Assembly: GCF_007679345.1 (NCBI RefSeq)
Contig: NZ_VEGH01000004.1
Coordinates: forward strand, 62,001-126,000
DNA: 64,000 bases
Direction of reading: 5' to 3'
Origin: Cellulosimicrobium cellulans
GTDB taxonomy: Bacteria > Actinomycetota > Actinomycetes > Actinomycetales > Cellulomonadaceae
A program made the translations under genes and the position numbers. Position 1 is the first letter of the stretch. Every line of letters begins with the position of its first letter. The notes under the pieces are model-generated. The model was not told where the DNA came from, did no database searches, and saw only the letters and a program-made list of their open reading frames with translations. Below, in pieces: positions 42,910-50,158 of the stretch.

Positions 42910-43906
42910 CGAGGTCGTACACCTGCCGCGACATCGCGACGGACACGGGCCTGGACTTGCTGTTCTCGTAGGTGCGCCAGACGTACGAGCCGACGACCCC
43001 GAGCCCGGACAGCAGCACGAAGGTGGAGAACAGCATGACGAGCATGAGCGGCGTGTAGCCGATCTCATCGATGTTCCCGGTGAGCCAGCTGAAGAACACC
43101 ACGACGCCCACGAGCGCCGTGGTGACTGCTCCCAGGAAGCCGACGGTGCTGAGCAGGCTGATCGGGATGTCAGTGAACGAGAAGACGCTGTCGAGCATGT
43201 AGCGGACCCGCTTGCGCAGGGTCCACCCCGAGCGTCCCTCGGTGCGCGGCACCCGGCTGTAGGGCACCTCGGTGCGGCGGAAGCCCACCCAGTACAGCAG
43301 CCCGACGAGGCTCGAGTGCGCCTCACCGAGGGAGAGGAGGTGCCCGGCGACCTCGCGGGTGCAGCCGAACACGTCGACGCCGCCGCGGGGGATGGCCGGG
43401 TTGATCAGGCGCCGGTAGAGGCCCCAGAACGTCCGGGACAGGAACGACGACACCGCGGGGTCGGCACGGGACTCGCGGCGACCGATCGCGATGTCGGTCT
43501 CCCCGGTGCGCAGGACGTCGAAGAACTCCTCCATGAGCTCGGGCGGCTCCTGGAGGTCGGCGGCCATCACGCCGATGTACTCGCCGCGCGCCGCCGCCAG
43601 CCCGGTGCGGATGGCGGGGAACGAGCCGAAGTTCCGCGAGTGCACGACGATCTGGCCGGCGATCTTCGCCTCGGGCAGCAGCCGCTCGAGGACGAGCAGC
43701 GAGCCGTCGGGGGAGCCGTCCACCACGAACACCGCCTCGAGCGGGCCGGGCAGCCGCGCGGCGACGCCCTCCAGCCGCTCGATGACGGCTCCGAGCGTGC
43801 TCTCGTTGCCGTAGACCGGGATCACCACGGAGAACTCGGGGACGACGGGGTGCACCGGAGCCGCCGCCGGGACCTCCGGTGCCGGGATCGCGGGGGGCTC
43901 GGTCAC
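42902..43906 (-). CDS. GtrB-like GT2 polyprenyl-phosphate-sugar synthase
   Basis: A 334-aa enzyme. After a Pro-rich lead, the GT-A domain has FSVVIPVYGNESTLG, FVVDGSPDGSLLVLE and VMAADLQEPPELMEEFFDVL (the D-L-Q-x-P-P motif of GtrB/DPM3-type synthases). Two C-terminal membrane segments (LLSTVGFLGAVTTALVGV and LMLVMLFSTFVLLSGLGVVG) match GtrB. It would load a sugar onto undecaprenyl/decaprenyl phosphate for GtrA to flip. GTG 43906 overlaps the aminotransferase stop; the operon suggests the 3-acetamido-3,6-dideoxyhexose as the cargo, but that is inference. Confidence 0.88.
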   Translation of the reverse strand: MTEPPAIPAPEVPAAAPVHPVVPEFSVVIPVYGNESTLGAVIERLEGVAARLPGPLEAVFVVDGSPDGSLLVLERLLPEAKIAGQIVVHSRNFGSFPAIRTGLAAARGEYIGVMAADLQEPPELMEEFFDVLRTGETDIAIGRRESRADPAVSSFLSRTFWGLYRRLINPAIPRGGVDVFGCTREVAGHLLSLGEAHSSLVGLLYWVGFRRTEVPYSRVPRTEGRSGWTLRKRVRYMLDSVFSFTDIPISLLSTVGFLGAVTTALVGVVVFFSWLTGNIDEIGYTPLMLVMLFSTFVLLSGLGVVGSYVWRTYENSKSRPVSVAMSRQVYDLDA

Positions 43907-45018
43907 GCGAAGCTCCCGAGGGCGGCGGCGACGCGCGCCACCTCGTCGTCCGTGAGCTCGGGGAACAGCGGGAGCGACAGGACGCTCGCCGCGAGCCGCT
44001 CGGTGACCGGGAGCCGCACGTCCGCGTGCTCGGCGGCGATCGCGGGCTGGCGGTGGTCAGGAACGGGGTAGTGGACGTCGGTGCGGACGCCGTGCGCGGT
44101 GAGGTGGGCGACGAGCTCGTCACGGCGCTCGGTCTCGACCACGGCGAGGTGCGCGGCGTGGCCCTCGTCCTCGGCCGGGAGGACACGCACGTCCGCCGGG
44201 GCGGCGTCCCCGTACACGGCGAGGATCGCCCGACGGCGGGCGTTGCCCGCGTCGAGCCGGGGCAGCCTGGTGCGCAGCACCGCGGCCTGGACCTCGTCGA
44301 GCCGGGAGTTCACGCCGCCGCTCCGGCCGATCGTGTACTTGCCCTGCCAGCCGTACTGCCGCAGCTCCCGGACGGCCTGCGCGACCTCGGCCGACGGCGT
44401 CGCCACCGCGCCGCCGTCGCCGAGCGCGCCGAGGTTCTTGGTCGGGTAGAACGAGAACGCCGCGACGTCGCCGAGCGACCCGACGCGCCCCTCGGGGCGG
44501 GTGGCGCCGAGGGCCTGGGCGCAGTCCTCGATCACCCTGATCCCCAGCGGCTCGCACGCCGCGCGGATCGCGCCGACGTCGGCGGACCGGCCGTACAGGT
44601 GCGTGACCACGACAGCGCCGACGTCCGCGCCCAGGACGGGTGCGAGGGTCTCCGGGGAGAGCAGGTGCGTACCCGGGTCGACGTCGGCGTACCGGACGTG
44701 GAACCCCGCCCGGCGGGCGGCGGTGGTGCTGTACCCGCCGCAGTTGGCCGCGGTCACGACGACCCGTCGGTCGGCGGGCACGACGGCACGCATGGCGAGC
44801 TCGAGCGCGTCGGTGCCGCTCGCGACGCCGAGGGCGTGCTCGACCCCGAGGAAGGTGGCGAGGTCCTGCTCGAACCCGGCGTGCTGCGGACCGTGCACGA
44901 GCCAGCCGGAGTCGACGGCACGCGCCATCGCGTCGAGGAGCTCGGCACGTTCCGCGCGCAGGGCGCGGGAGAGGTCGTTGAGCGGGACGGTGACCGGCGG
45001 GTCCTGGACGGCGCTCAC
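43903..45018 (-). CDS. DegT/DnrJ/EryC1/StrS aminotransferase, FdtB/QdtB-like
   Basis: A 371-aa PLP enzyme. The PLP lysine is K194 in FYPTKNLGALGDGG and the aspartate is D165 in VIEDCAQALGA. NDLSRALRAERAELLDAM and SRLDEVQAAVLRTRLPRLD are typical of dTDP-3-keto-6-deoxyhexose aminotransferases. It aminates C3 of the ketoisomerase product. GTG 45018 overlaps the stop of a 22-codon upstream open frame. First enzyme gene of the 41567-45018 operon. Confidence 0.9.
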   Translation of the reverse strand: MSAVQDPPVTVPLNDLSRALRAERAELLDAMARAVDSGWLVHGPQHAGFEQDLATFLGVEHALGVASGTDALELAMRAVVPADRRVVVTAANCGGYSTTAARRAGFHVRYADVDPGTHLLSPETLAPVLGADVGAVVVTHLYGRSADVGAIRAACEPLGIRVIEDCAQALGATRPEGRVGSLGDVAAFSFYPTKNLGALGDGGAVATPSAEVAQAVRELRQYGWQGKYTIGRSGGVNSRLDEVQAAVLRTRLPRLDAGNARRRAILAVYGDAAPADVRVLPAEDEGHAAHLAVVETERRDELVAHLTAHGVRTDVHYPVPDHRQPAIAAEHADVRLPVTERLAASVLSLPLFPELTDDEVARVAAALGSFA

Positions 45019-45083
45019 GCGGCGGCCCCGCGAGTCGGGACGAGACGGGCGGGCAGCAGCCCGGAAGTCAGTGCACCCTGCAT
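45015..45083 (-). CDS. Possible 22-codon leader ORF upstream of the aminotransferase gene
   Basis: ATG 45083 begins a 22-codon frame (MQGALTSGLLPARLV then PTRGAAA) whose TGA overlaps GTG 45018. The geometry would couple its translation to the aminotransferase. Only a weakly spaced GAGGAA precedes it and there is no known homologue, so it may be fortuitous. Confidence 0.25.
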   Translation of the reverse strand: MQGALTSGLLPARLVPTRGAAA

Positions 45084-45187
45084 GGGACCGGATTGTTCCT
45101 CATGTTGTGGCGATCGTGTGAATCCCGCAGGTGCGCATCGCGAGGTCCCCGCGCCGCCGCACCGCGAGCGGGTGGTGCCGCAGCTGG

Positions 45188-46060
45188 TCAGTCCCGTCGG
45201 TCGGCCAGCAGCGACAGCAGGTAGGTCCCGTAGCCCGACTTCACCAGCTTCTCCGCCCGCACCCGCAGCTCGTCGTCCGACAGGAACCCGCGGCGCCAGG
45301 CGACCTCCTCGGGCGCGCCGATCTTCAGCCCCTGCCGGGACTCGATGGTGCGGACGTAGTCCGAGGCCTCGAGCAGCGAGTCGAAGGTGCCGGTGTCCAG
45401 CCAGGCGGTCCCGCGGGGCAGCACCTCGACCTGCAGGCGGCCCTGCTCGAGGTAGTGCCGGTTGACGTCGGTGATCTCGTACTCGCCGCGCGCGGACGGC
45501 TGCAGGTCCTTCGCGATCGCCACGACGTCGTTGTCGTAGAAGTACAGGCCCGGCACGGCGTAGGAGGACTTCGGCTCGGCGGGCTTCTCCTCGAGCGAGA
45601 GGGCGCGGCCCTGCGCGTCGAACTCCACGACGCCGTAGGCGGTGGGGTCGGCGACCCGGTAGGCGAACACGGCGGCGCCGTCGATGTCCTCGAACCGGGT
45701 GAGCTGCGAGCCCAGGCCCGGGCCGTAGAAGATGTTGTCGCCGAGCACCAGGGCGGCGGAGTCGCCGCCGACGAAGTCGGCCCCCAGCACGAACGCCTGC
45801 GCGAGGCCGTTCGGCTCCGCCTGGACGGTGTAGCTGATCGAGATGCCGAACTGCGAGCCGTCGCCCAGCAGGCGCCGGAACTGCTCGGCGTCGTGCGGCG
45901 TCGTGATCACGAGCACGTCCCTGATGCCCGCGAGCATCAGCGTGGAGAGCGGGTAGTAGATCATCGGCTTGTCGTAGACCGGGACGAGCTGCTTGCTGAC
46001 GCCGAGGGTGATCGGGTGCAGCCGCGTGCCGGACCCGCCGGCCAGGATGATGCCTCGCAT
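45188..46060 (-). CDS. rmlA: Glucose-1-phosphate thymidylyltransferase
   Basis: A 290-aa nucleotidyltransferase making dTDP-glucose, the first committed step for both dTDP-rhamnose and the dTDP-3-acetamido sugar. [16 protein letters not shown] at residues 3-18, [30 protein letters not shown] and [21 protein letters not shown] are diagnostic. ATG 46060 begins at the conserved MRGIILAGG; a longer frame lacks homology. It is separated from the fdt-like operon by 169 bp and is divergent from a GT2 gene. Confidence 0.95.
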   Translation of the reverse strand: MRGIILAGGSGTRLHPITLGVSKQLVPVYDKPMIYYPLSTLMLAGIRDVLVITTPHDAEQFRRLLGDGSQFGISISYTVQAEPNGLAQAFVLGADFVGGDSAALVLGDNIFYGPGLGSQLTRFEDIDGAAVFAYRVADPTAYGVVEFDAQGRALSLEEKPAEPKSSYAVPGLYFYDNDVVAIAKDLQPSARGEYEITDVNRHYLEQGRLQVEVLPRGTAWLDTGTFDSLLEASDYVRTIESRQGLKIGAPEEVAWRRGFLSDDELRVRAEKLVKSGYGTYLLSLLADRRD

Positions 46061-46112
46061 CGGGCCATTCTGACGCATCCGGGCCGGTCCTCGGTGTCGA
46101 ACGGGCGTGCAG

Positions 46113-46118
46113 TAGGGT
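46113..46118 (+). promoter_or_regulatory. Putative -10 (TAGGGT) for the 46155 gene
   Basis: TAGGGT 36 nt before ATG 46155, in the rmlA/GT2 divergent gap. Confidence 0.35.
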
Positions 46119-46154
46119 CGAGGGCCATCCGTGCCCTCCCGTGTCAGGAACCGC

Positions 46155-47111
46155 ATGAAGGTGTTCGTCCAGATCCCGTGCCTCGACGAGGAGGACACGC
46201 TCCCGGCCGTGCTGGAGTCGATCCCGCGTGCGATCGAGGGGGTCGACGAGCTCGAGATCCTGGTGATCGACGACGGGTCGACCGACCGGACGGTGGAGGT
46301 CGCGCGGGCGCTGGGCGTGCGGCACGTGGTCCGGCACTCCCGGAACCAGGGGCTGGCGCGCTCCTTCCGGGACGGCGTCGACTACGCGCTAGCGCACGGC
46401 GCGGACGTGGTGGTGAACACGGACGGCGACAACCAGTACCCGCAGGACCGCATCCCCGACCTGGTGCGACCGGTGATCGACGGCACCGCCGACATCGTCA
46501 TCGCGGACCGGCAGACGGCGACGATCGCGCACTTCTCCCCGTTCAAGAAGCTCATGCAGCGGGTGGGCAGCCGGGTCGTCAACTACGCCGCCGACACGCA
46601 GCTGCCGGACGCGGCGAGCGGCTTCCGCGCGTACTCGCGCGATGCGCTGCTGCGGCTGAACGTCGTGACCGAGTTCTCGTACACGATGGAGACGATCATC
46701 CAGGCGGGGCACAAGCGCCTGCGGATCGCGTCGTTGCCGGTGACGACCAACGCCAAGACCCGGGAGTCCCGGCTGTTCCGGAACATCTTCCACCACATGG
46801 CGAAGTCGGCCTCCGCCATCGTCCGCAGCTACCTGATGTTCAAGCCCTACGTCCTGTTCGCCTGGTTCGCGGCCGTCTTCGGCGTCCTCGCCCTGGTGCC
46901 GGCAGTGCGGTTCCTCGTGCTGTTCCTCGGGCCGTGGGACCACGACGGCAACGTCCAGTCGCTGATCTTCGCCGCGATCATGGCGGTGGCCGCGCTGCTG
47001 TCGGTCGCGCTCGGCATCCTGTCGGACCTGCTGCGCACGAACCGCACGCTGCTCGAGGAGCAGCTGGAGCGCATCAGGCGGATCCAGTACCCGCCGGCTC
47101 CTCCGCGGTGA
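46155..47111 (+). CDS. GT2 polyprenyl-phosphate-sugar synthase-like, two C-terminal TM segments
   Basis: A 318-aa enzyme with [53 protein letters not shown] (DxD) and the DPM/ArnC-like [16 protein letters not shown]. Two hydrophobic segments end the protein ([15 protein letters not shown] and [19 protein letters not shown]). ATG 46155 has AGGAA five bases upstream; MPSRVRNR before it is unlikely to be coding. Its last 38 bp overlap the 3' end of the opposite-strand YbhN gene. Probably makes a lipid-phosphate sugar. Confidence 0.87.
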   Translation: MKVFVQIPCLDEEDTLPAVLESIPRAIEGVDELEILVIDDGSTDRTVEVARALGVRHVVRHSRNQGLARSFRDGVDYALAHGADVVVNTDGDNQYPQDRIPDLVRPVIDGTADIVIADRQTATIAHFSPFKKLMQRVGSRVVNYAADTQLPDAASGFRAYSRDALLRLNVVTEFSYTMETIIQAGHKRLRIASLPVTTNAKTRESRLFRNIFHHMAKSASAIVRSYLMFKPYVLFAWFAAVFGVLALVPAVRFLVLFLGPWDHDGNVQSLIFAAIMAVAALLSVALGILSDLLRTNRTLLEEQLERIRRIQYPPAPPR

Positions 47112-48009
47112 CGGCGCGGCGGCCGACGGCCGCCGCGACCCCGGCCGCCGCCGCGTCCGCCACGACCATCACCACGCGGCTCACCAGCGCCACCAGCAGC
47201 GCGTCCGCGCTCCCGAGGACCGGCGCGAGAGCCAGCACGAGCGCCGCCTCGCGCGGGCCGGTGCCGGCCGGCGCGATCACCACCAGGAACCCGACGACCC
47301 AGGCCAGGGCGAACGCCCCGGTGCCGAGCAGCGCCGTCCGTCCCGGGGAAGCGGGCGCCAGGTCGTGCACGAGCACCGCGGCGTGCAGCCCGAACAGCAG
47401 CCACATCATCAGCGCCCAGCCGGCCGAGCGGGCCAGACCCGGTCCGCCGACGCGCACCTCCTGGTCGCCGCGGCGGGTGAGCCGCAGCCCGAGGGCCACC
47501 ACGCGGTCGAACACGGGTGGCAGCAGGCCCACGACGCCCAGCGGCACGACCGCGACCGCCCACCAGTACGTCGTCAGCGAGCCGGGTGAGCCGGCCGCGA
47601 GCCCGATCACCGCCACCGTGCCTCCCACCACCAGGAGCACGGCGAGCGCGCCGAGCGCGACGACCGCGCTGCGGGCGCGGCTGACGCGGTGCGCACGGCC
47701 GAGCTCCGCCTGCGCGACGACCGCCCACACGCCGCCCGGGACGTACTTGCCGAGCTGGCCGTGGAAGTAGATCCGCGCCGCCGCAGCCGGCGGTGGAGGG
47801 GCTCCGGTGGCGGCGAGCATGCTCCGCCACGACAGCATCTGCGCGACCAGACCCGCGCAGGCGAAGGCGAGCGACAGCACGACGCTCCCGGCGGTGAGCC
47901 GGGTCAGCGCGTCCGCGAGCTCCTCCCGGCGGTCCACGACCGACCACACCAGGAGCCCCGCCGCGAGGGCGAAGAACGCAGCACCGACCACTGCCCGTCT
48001 CGATCGCAC
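47074..48009 (-). CDS. YbhN/UPF0104-type membrane protein
   Basis: A 311-aa integral membrane protein with about eight segments. ARIYFHGQLGKYVPGGVWAV and VIAPAGTGPREAALVLAL match the first YbhN-like gene (GQLGKYLPGSVW and PSGLGAREA). Function is unknown; family members relate to the MprF flippase domain. It overlaps the convergent GT2 gene by 38 bp of antisense coding sequence and ends in [12 protein letters not shown]. Confidence 0.8.
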   Translation of the reverse strand: MRSRRAVVGAAFFALAAGLLVWSVVDRREELADALTRLTAGSVVLSLAFACAGLVAQMLSWRSMLAATGAPPPPAAAARIYFHGQLGKYVPGGVWAVVAQAELGRAHRVSRARSAVVALGALAVLLVVGGTVAVIGLAAGSPGSLTTYWWAVAVVPLGVVGLLPPVFDRVVALGLRLTRRGDQEVRVGGPGLARSAGWALMMWLLFGLHAAVLVHDLAPASPGRTALLGTGAFALAWVVGFLVVIAPAGTGPREAALVLALAPVLGSADALLVALVSRVVMVVADAAAAGVAAAVGRRAVTAEEPAGTGSA

Positions 48010-48041
48010 CCGCCCCAGGATAGGGGCGGCGCATCGTCACC

Positions 48042-48047
48042 TAGGCT
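48042..48047 (+). promoter_or_regulatory. Putative -10 (TAGGCT) for the 48085 gene
   Basis: TAGGCT 37 nt before GTG 48085, identical to the hexamers upstream of rmlB and rmlC. It lies in the 75-bp gap divergent from the YbhN gene. Confidence 0.4.
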
Positions 48048-48084
48048 GTTCGGACCCCAGCAGCGACCGCGAGGAGGACCCGGC

Positions 48085-48825
48085 GTGCCCGGAGTCGGAC
48101 AGATCGCCCGATCGGCCTACGTGGCGACGTCGCGCGCCGCGCGCGACGTCGCGCACCGCACGGGGGTGTACGAGCGGCTCGACCGCCGGCACCGCGAGGA
48201 CCCGCGCAGCGTCGCCGGCCACCTGCGGACGCTGTTCGCGATCCACGACGTCGAGGACCTCGTCGCGCTGGACCAGCCGTGGTGGACCTACGGCGCCATC
48301 GAGGCGGTCGAGGAGCACCTCGGCAGCCTGGGCGGGGCCGGCCGGGTGTTCGAGTACGGCTCGGGCGCCAGCTCCGTGTGGCTGGGCCGCCGCGCGGCCG
48401 AGGTGCACAGCGTCGAGCACCACGCGGGCTTCGCCGACGTCATGCGCCGGGTGCTCGGCGAGGCCGGCCTGACGGGGACCGTCACGCTGCACGAGGTCGG
48501 CCCCGACGACGACCCCGACCCGCGGGTGCCGTCGGGCCGCCGGGGCGAGCAGGGTCGCGACTACGCGCGCTACGTCGCCGCGATCGACGCGGTCCCCGGT
48601 GACTTCGACCTGGTCGTCGTCGACGGGCGCGCGCGGGTGGCGTGCCTTCAGGCGGCCGCCCGCCGGCTGGCGCCGGGCGGCATCGTGCTGTTCGACGACA
48701 CGCAGCGTCCCCGGTACGCGGCCGGGCTGGCCGGCAGCGGCATGCAGGTGCAGCGGTACCGGGGGTGGGTGCCGTCCCTGCCCTATCCCCGGGAGACGTC
48801 CGTCCTGCGGATCGCGCACGCCTGA
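48085..48825 (+). CDS. Class I SAM-dependent methyltransferase-like protein
   Basis: A 246-aa protein. VFEYGSGASSVWLGRRA is motif I of a Rossmann methyltransferase, VHSVEHHAGFADVM motif II, and FDLVVVDGRARVACLQAA plus LAPGGIVLFDDTQ the later strand motifs. Glycan O-methylation is a reasonable guess in this locus, but no specific family match is certain. GTG 48085 has GAGGAGGA six bases upstream. Confidence 0.75.
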   Translation: MPGVGQIARSAYVATSRAARDVAHRTGVYERLDRRHREDPRSVAGHLRTLFAIHDVEDLVALDQPWWTYGAIEAVEEHLGSLGGAGRVFEYGSGASSVWLGRRAAEVHSVEHHAGFADVMRRVLGEAGLTGTVTLHEVGPDDDPDPRVPSGRRGEQGRDYARYVAAIDAVPGDFDLVVVDGRARVACLQAAARRLAPGGIVLFDDTQRPRYAAGLAGSGMQVQRYRGWVPSLPYPRETSVLRIAHA

Positions 48826-48852
48826 TCGCGCACACGGCCGGGCCCCCGCCGG

Positions 48853-48858
48853 TAGCAT
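48853..48858 (+). promoter_or_regulatory. Putative -10 (TAGCAT) of manA
   Basis: TAGCAT 33 nt before GTG 48892. No clear -35. Confidence 0.35.
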
Positions 48859-48891
48859 CGGGGCGCCCACCGCCGCACGACGAGGAACGAC

Positions 48892-50094
48892 GTGTACCGC
48901 CTGACGAACTCGATCCAGCACTACGCCTGGGGCTCTCCGACCGCGATCCCCGACCTCCTGGGGACGGAGGCCACCGGCGAGCCGGTGGCCGAGGCGTGGT
49001 TCGGCGCGCACGCGAGCGCGCCCTCCCGCTGCGTCCGCGAGGACGGCAGCGCGGGGAGCCCGCTGCCGGAGGTCATCGCGGCGGACGCGGCGGCGGTGCT
49101 CGGGGCCGACGTCGAGGCGCGGTTCGGGGCCCAGCTCCCGTACCTGCTCAAGGTGATCGCCGCGGAGTCGCCGCTGTCGCTGCAGGTCCACCCGCACGTC
49201 CGGCGCGCCCGCGAGGGCTTCGACGAGGAGGAGGCCGCGGGCGTGCCGCTCGACGCGCCGCACCGCAGCTTCCGCGACCGGAACCACAAGCCCGAGCTCG
49301 TCTACGCACTCACCCGGTTCGAGGCGCTGTGCGGCTTCCGGGCGCCGCGTCGAGCGGCCGAGCTGCTCGACGGGCTCGACGCCCCGCTCGCCAAGGAGCT
49401 GCGGGCGATGCTCGACGCGCAGCCGTCCGCCGCCGGGATCAAGGCCGTGTTCGAGCGGCTGCTGCGCCCGGCGACGCGACCGAGCCCGCAGGAGGTGGCG
49501 GAGGTCGCGGCGGCGTGCGAGGCGCGGCTCGCGGCCGGCTCGCCGTCGCCGCGCGCCGACCGCACGGTGGTGCGGCTGCGCGAGGCGTACCCGGGTGATC
49601 CCGGGGTGGTCACGTCGCTGCTGCTCAACCCGGTGACGCTGCAGCCGGGCGACGCCCTGTTCGTCCCGGCGGGCGGCGTGCACGCGTACCTCAGCGGACT
49701 CGGCATCGAGGTCATGGCGAGCTCCGACAACGTGCTGCGAGCCGGCCTGACCCCGAAGCACGTGGACGTCGACGAGCTGCTGCGCAACGTGGACTACGTG
49801 GCTGCGCCGCCCATCCGCATCGCGCCGGAGACGTTCCACGGCGCCACCCGCGTGTACTACGCACCCGTCGACGACTTCGAGCTGTCGGTCACCCGGGTCG
49901 CCGACGGCGCGGCGCACCCGCTCCCCGGGCGGGGGCCGCGCGTGCTGCTGTGCCTCGAGGGCCGGCTCGTGGTCTCGTCGGTCCGCGACGGGGACCTCGA
50001 GCTCGTGCAGGGCGACGCCGCCTTCGTCCCCGCGTCCGACGGACCGCTGCGGGTCCACGGCGACGGCGTCCTGGTGCAGGCCGACGTCCCCTGA
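48892..50094 (+). CDS. manA: Mannose-6-phosphate isomerase, class I
   Basis: A 400-aa zinc cupin interconverting fructose-6-P and mannose-6-P, feeding GDP-mannose for mannans, PIMs and the Gmd pathway. It begins YRLTNSIQHYAWGS as in the family. Zinc ligands are in LQVHPH (Q98, H100) and HKPE (H132-E135), with GGVHAYLSGLGIEVM later. CGAGGAA lies about six bases before GTG 48892. In M. tuberculosis manA also lies near whiB2, supporting the core-locus reading of this end of the window. Confidence 0.95.
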   Translation: MYRLTNSIQHYAWGSPTAIPDLLGTEATGEPVAEAWFGAHASAPSRCVREDGSAGSPLPEVIAADAAAVLGADVEARFGAQLPYLLKVIAAESPLSLQVHPHVRRAREGFDEEEAAGVPLDAPHRSFRDRNHKPELVYALTRFEALCGFRAPRRAAELLDGLDAPLAKELRAMLDAQPSAAGIKAVFERLLRPATRPSPQEVAEVAAACEARLAAGSPSPRADRTVVRLREAYPGDPGVVTSLLLNPVTLQPGDALFVPAGGVHAYLSGLGIEVMASSDNVLRAGLTPKHVDVDELLRNVDYVAAPPIRIAPETFHGATRVYYAPVDDFELSVTRVADGAAHPLPGRGPRVLLCLEGRLVVSSVRDGDLELVQGDAAFVPASDGPLRVHGDGVLVQADVP

Positions 50095-50158
50095 CCGCCC
50101 GCCTGCGGCCTCGACGGCCCGGGCGCGGCACGCACGGCTGACCGACCTCGCGCTGGCG

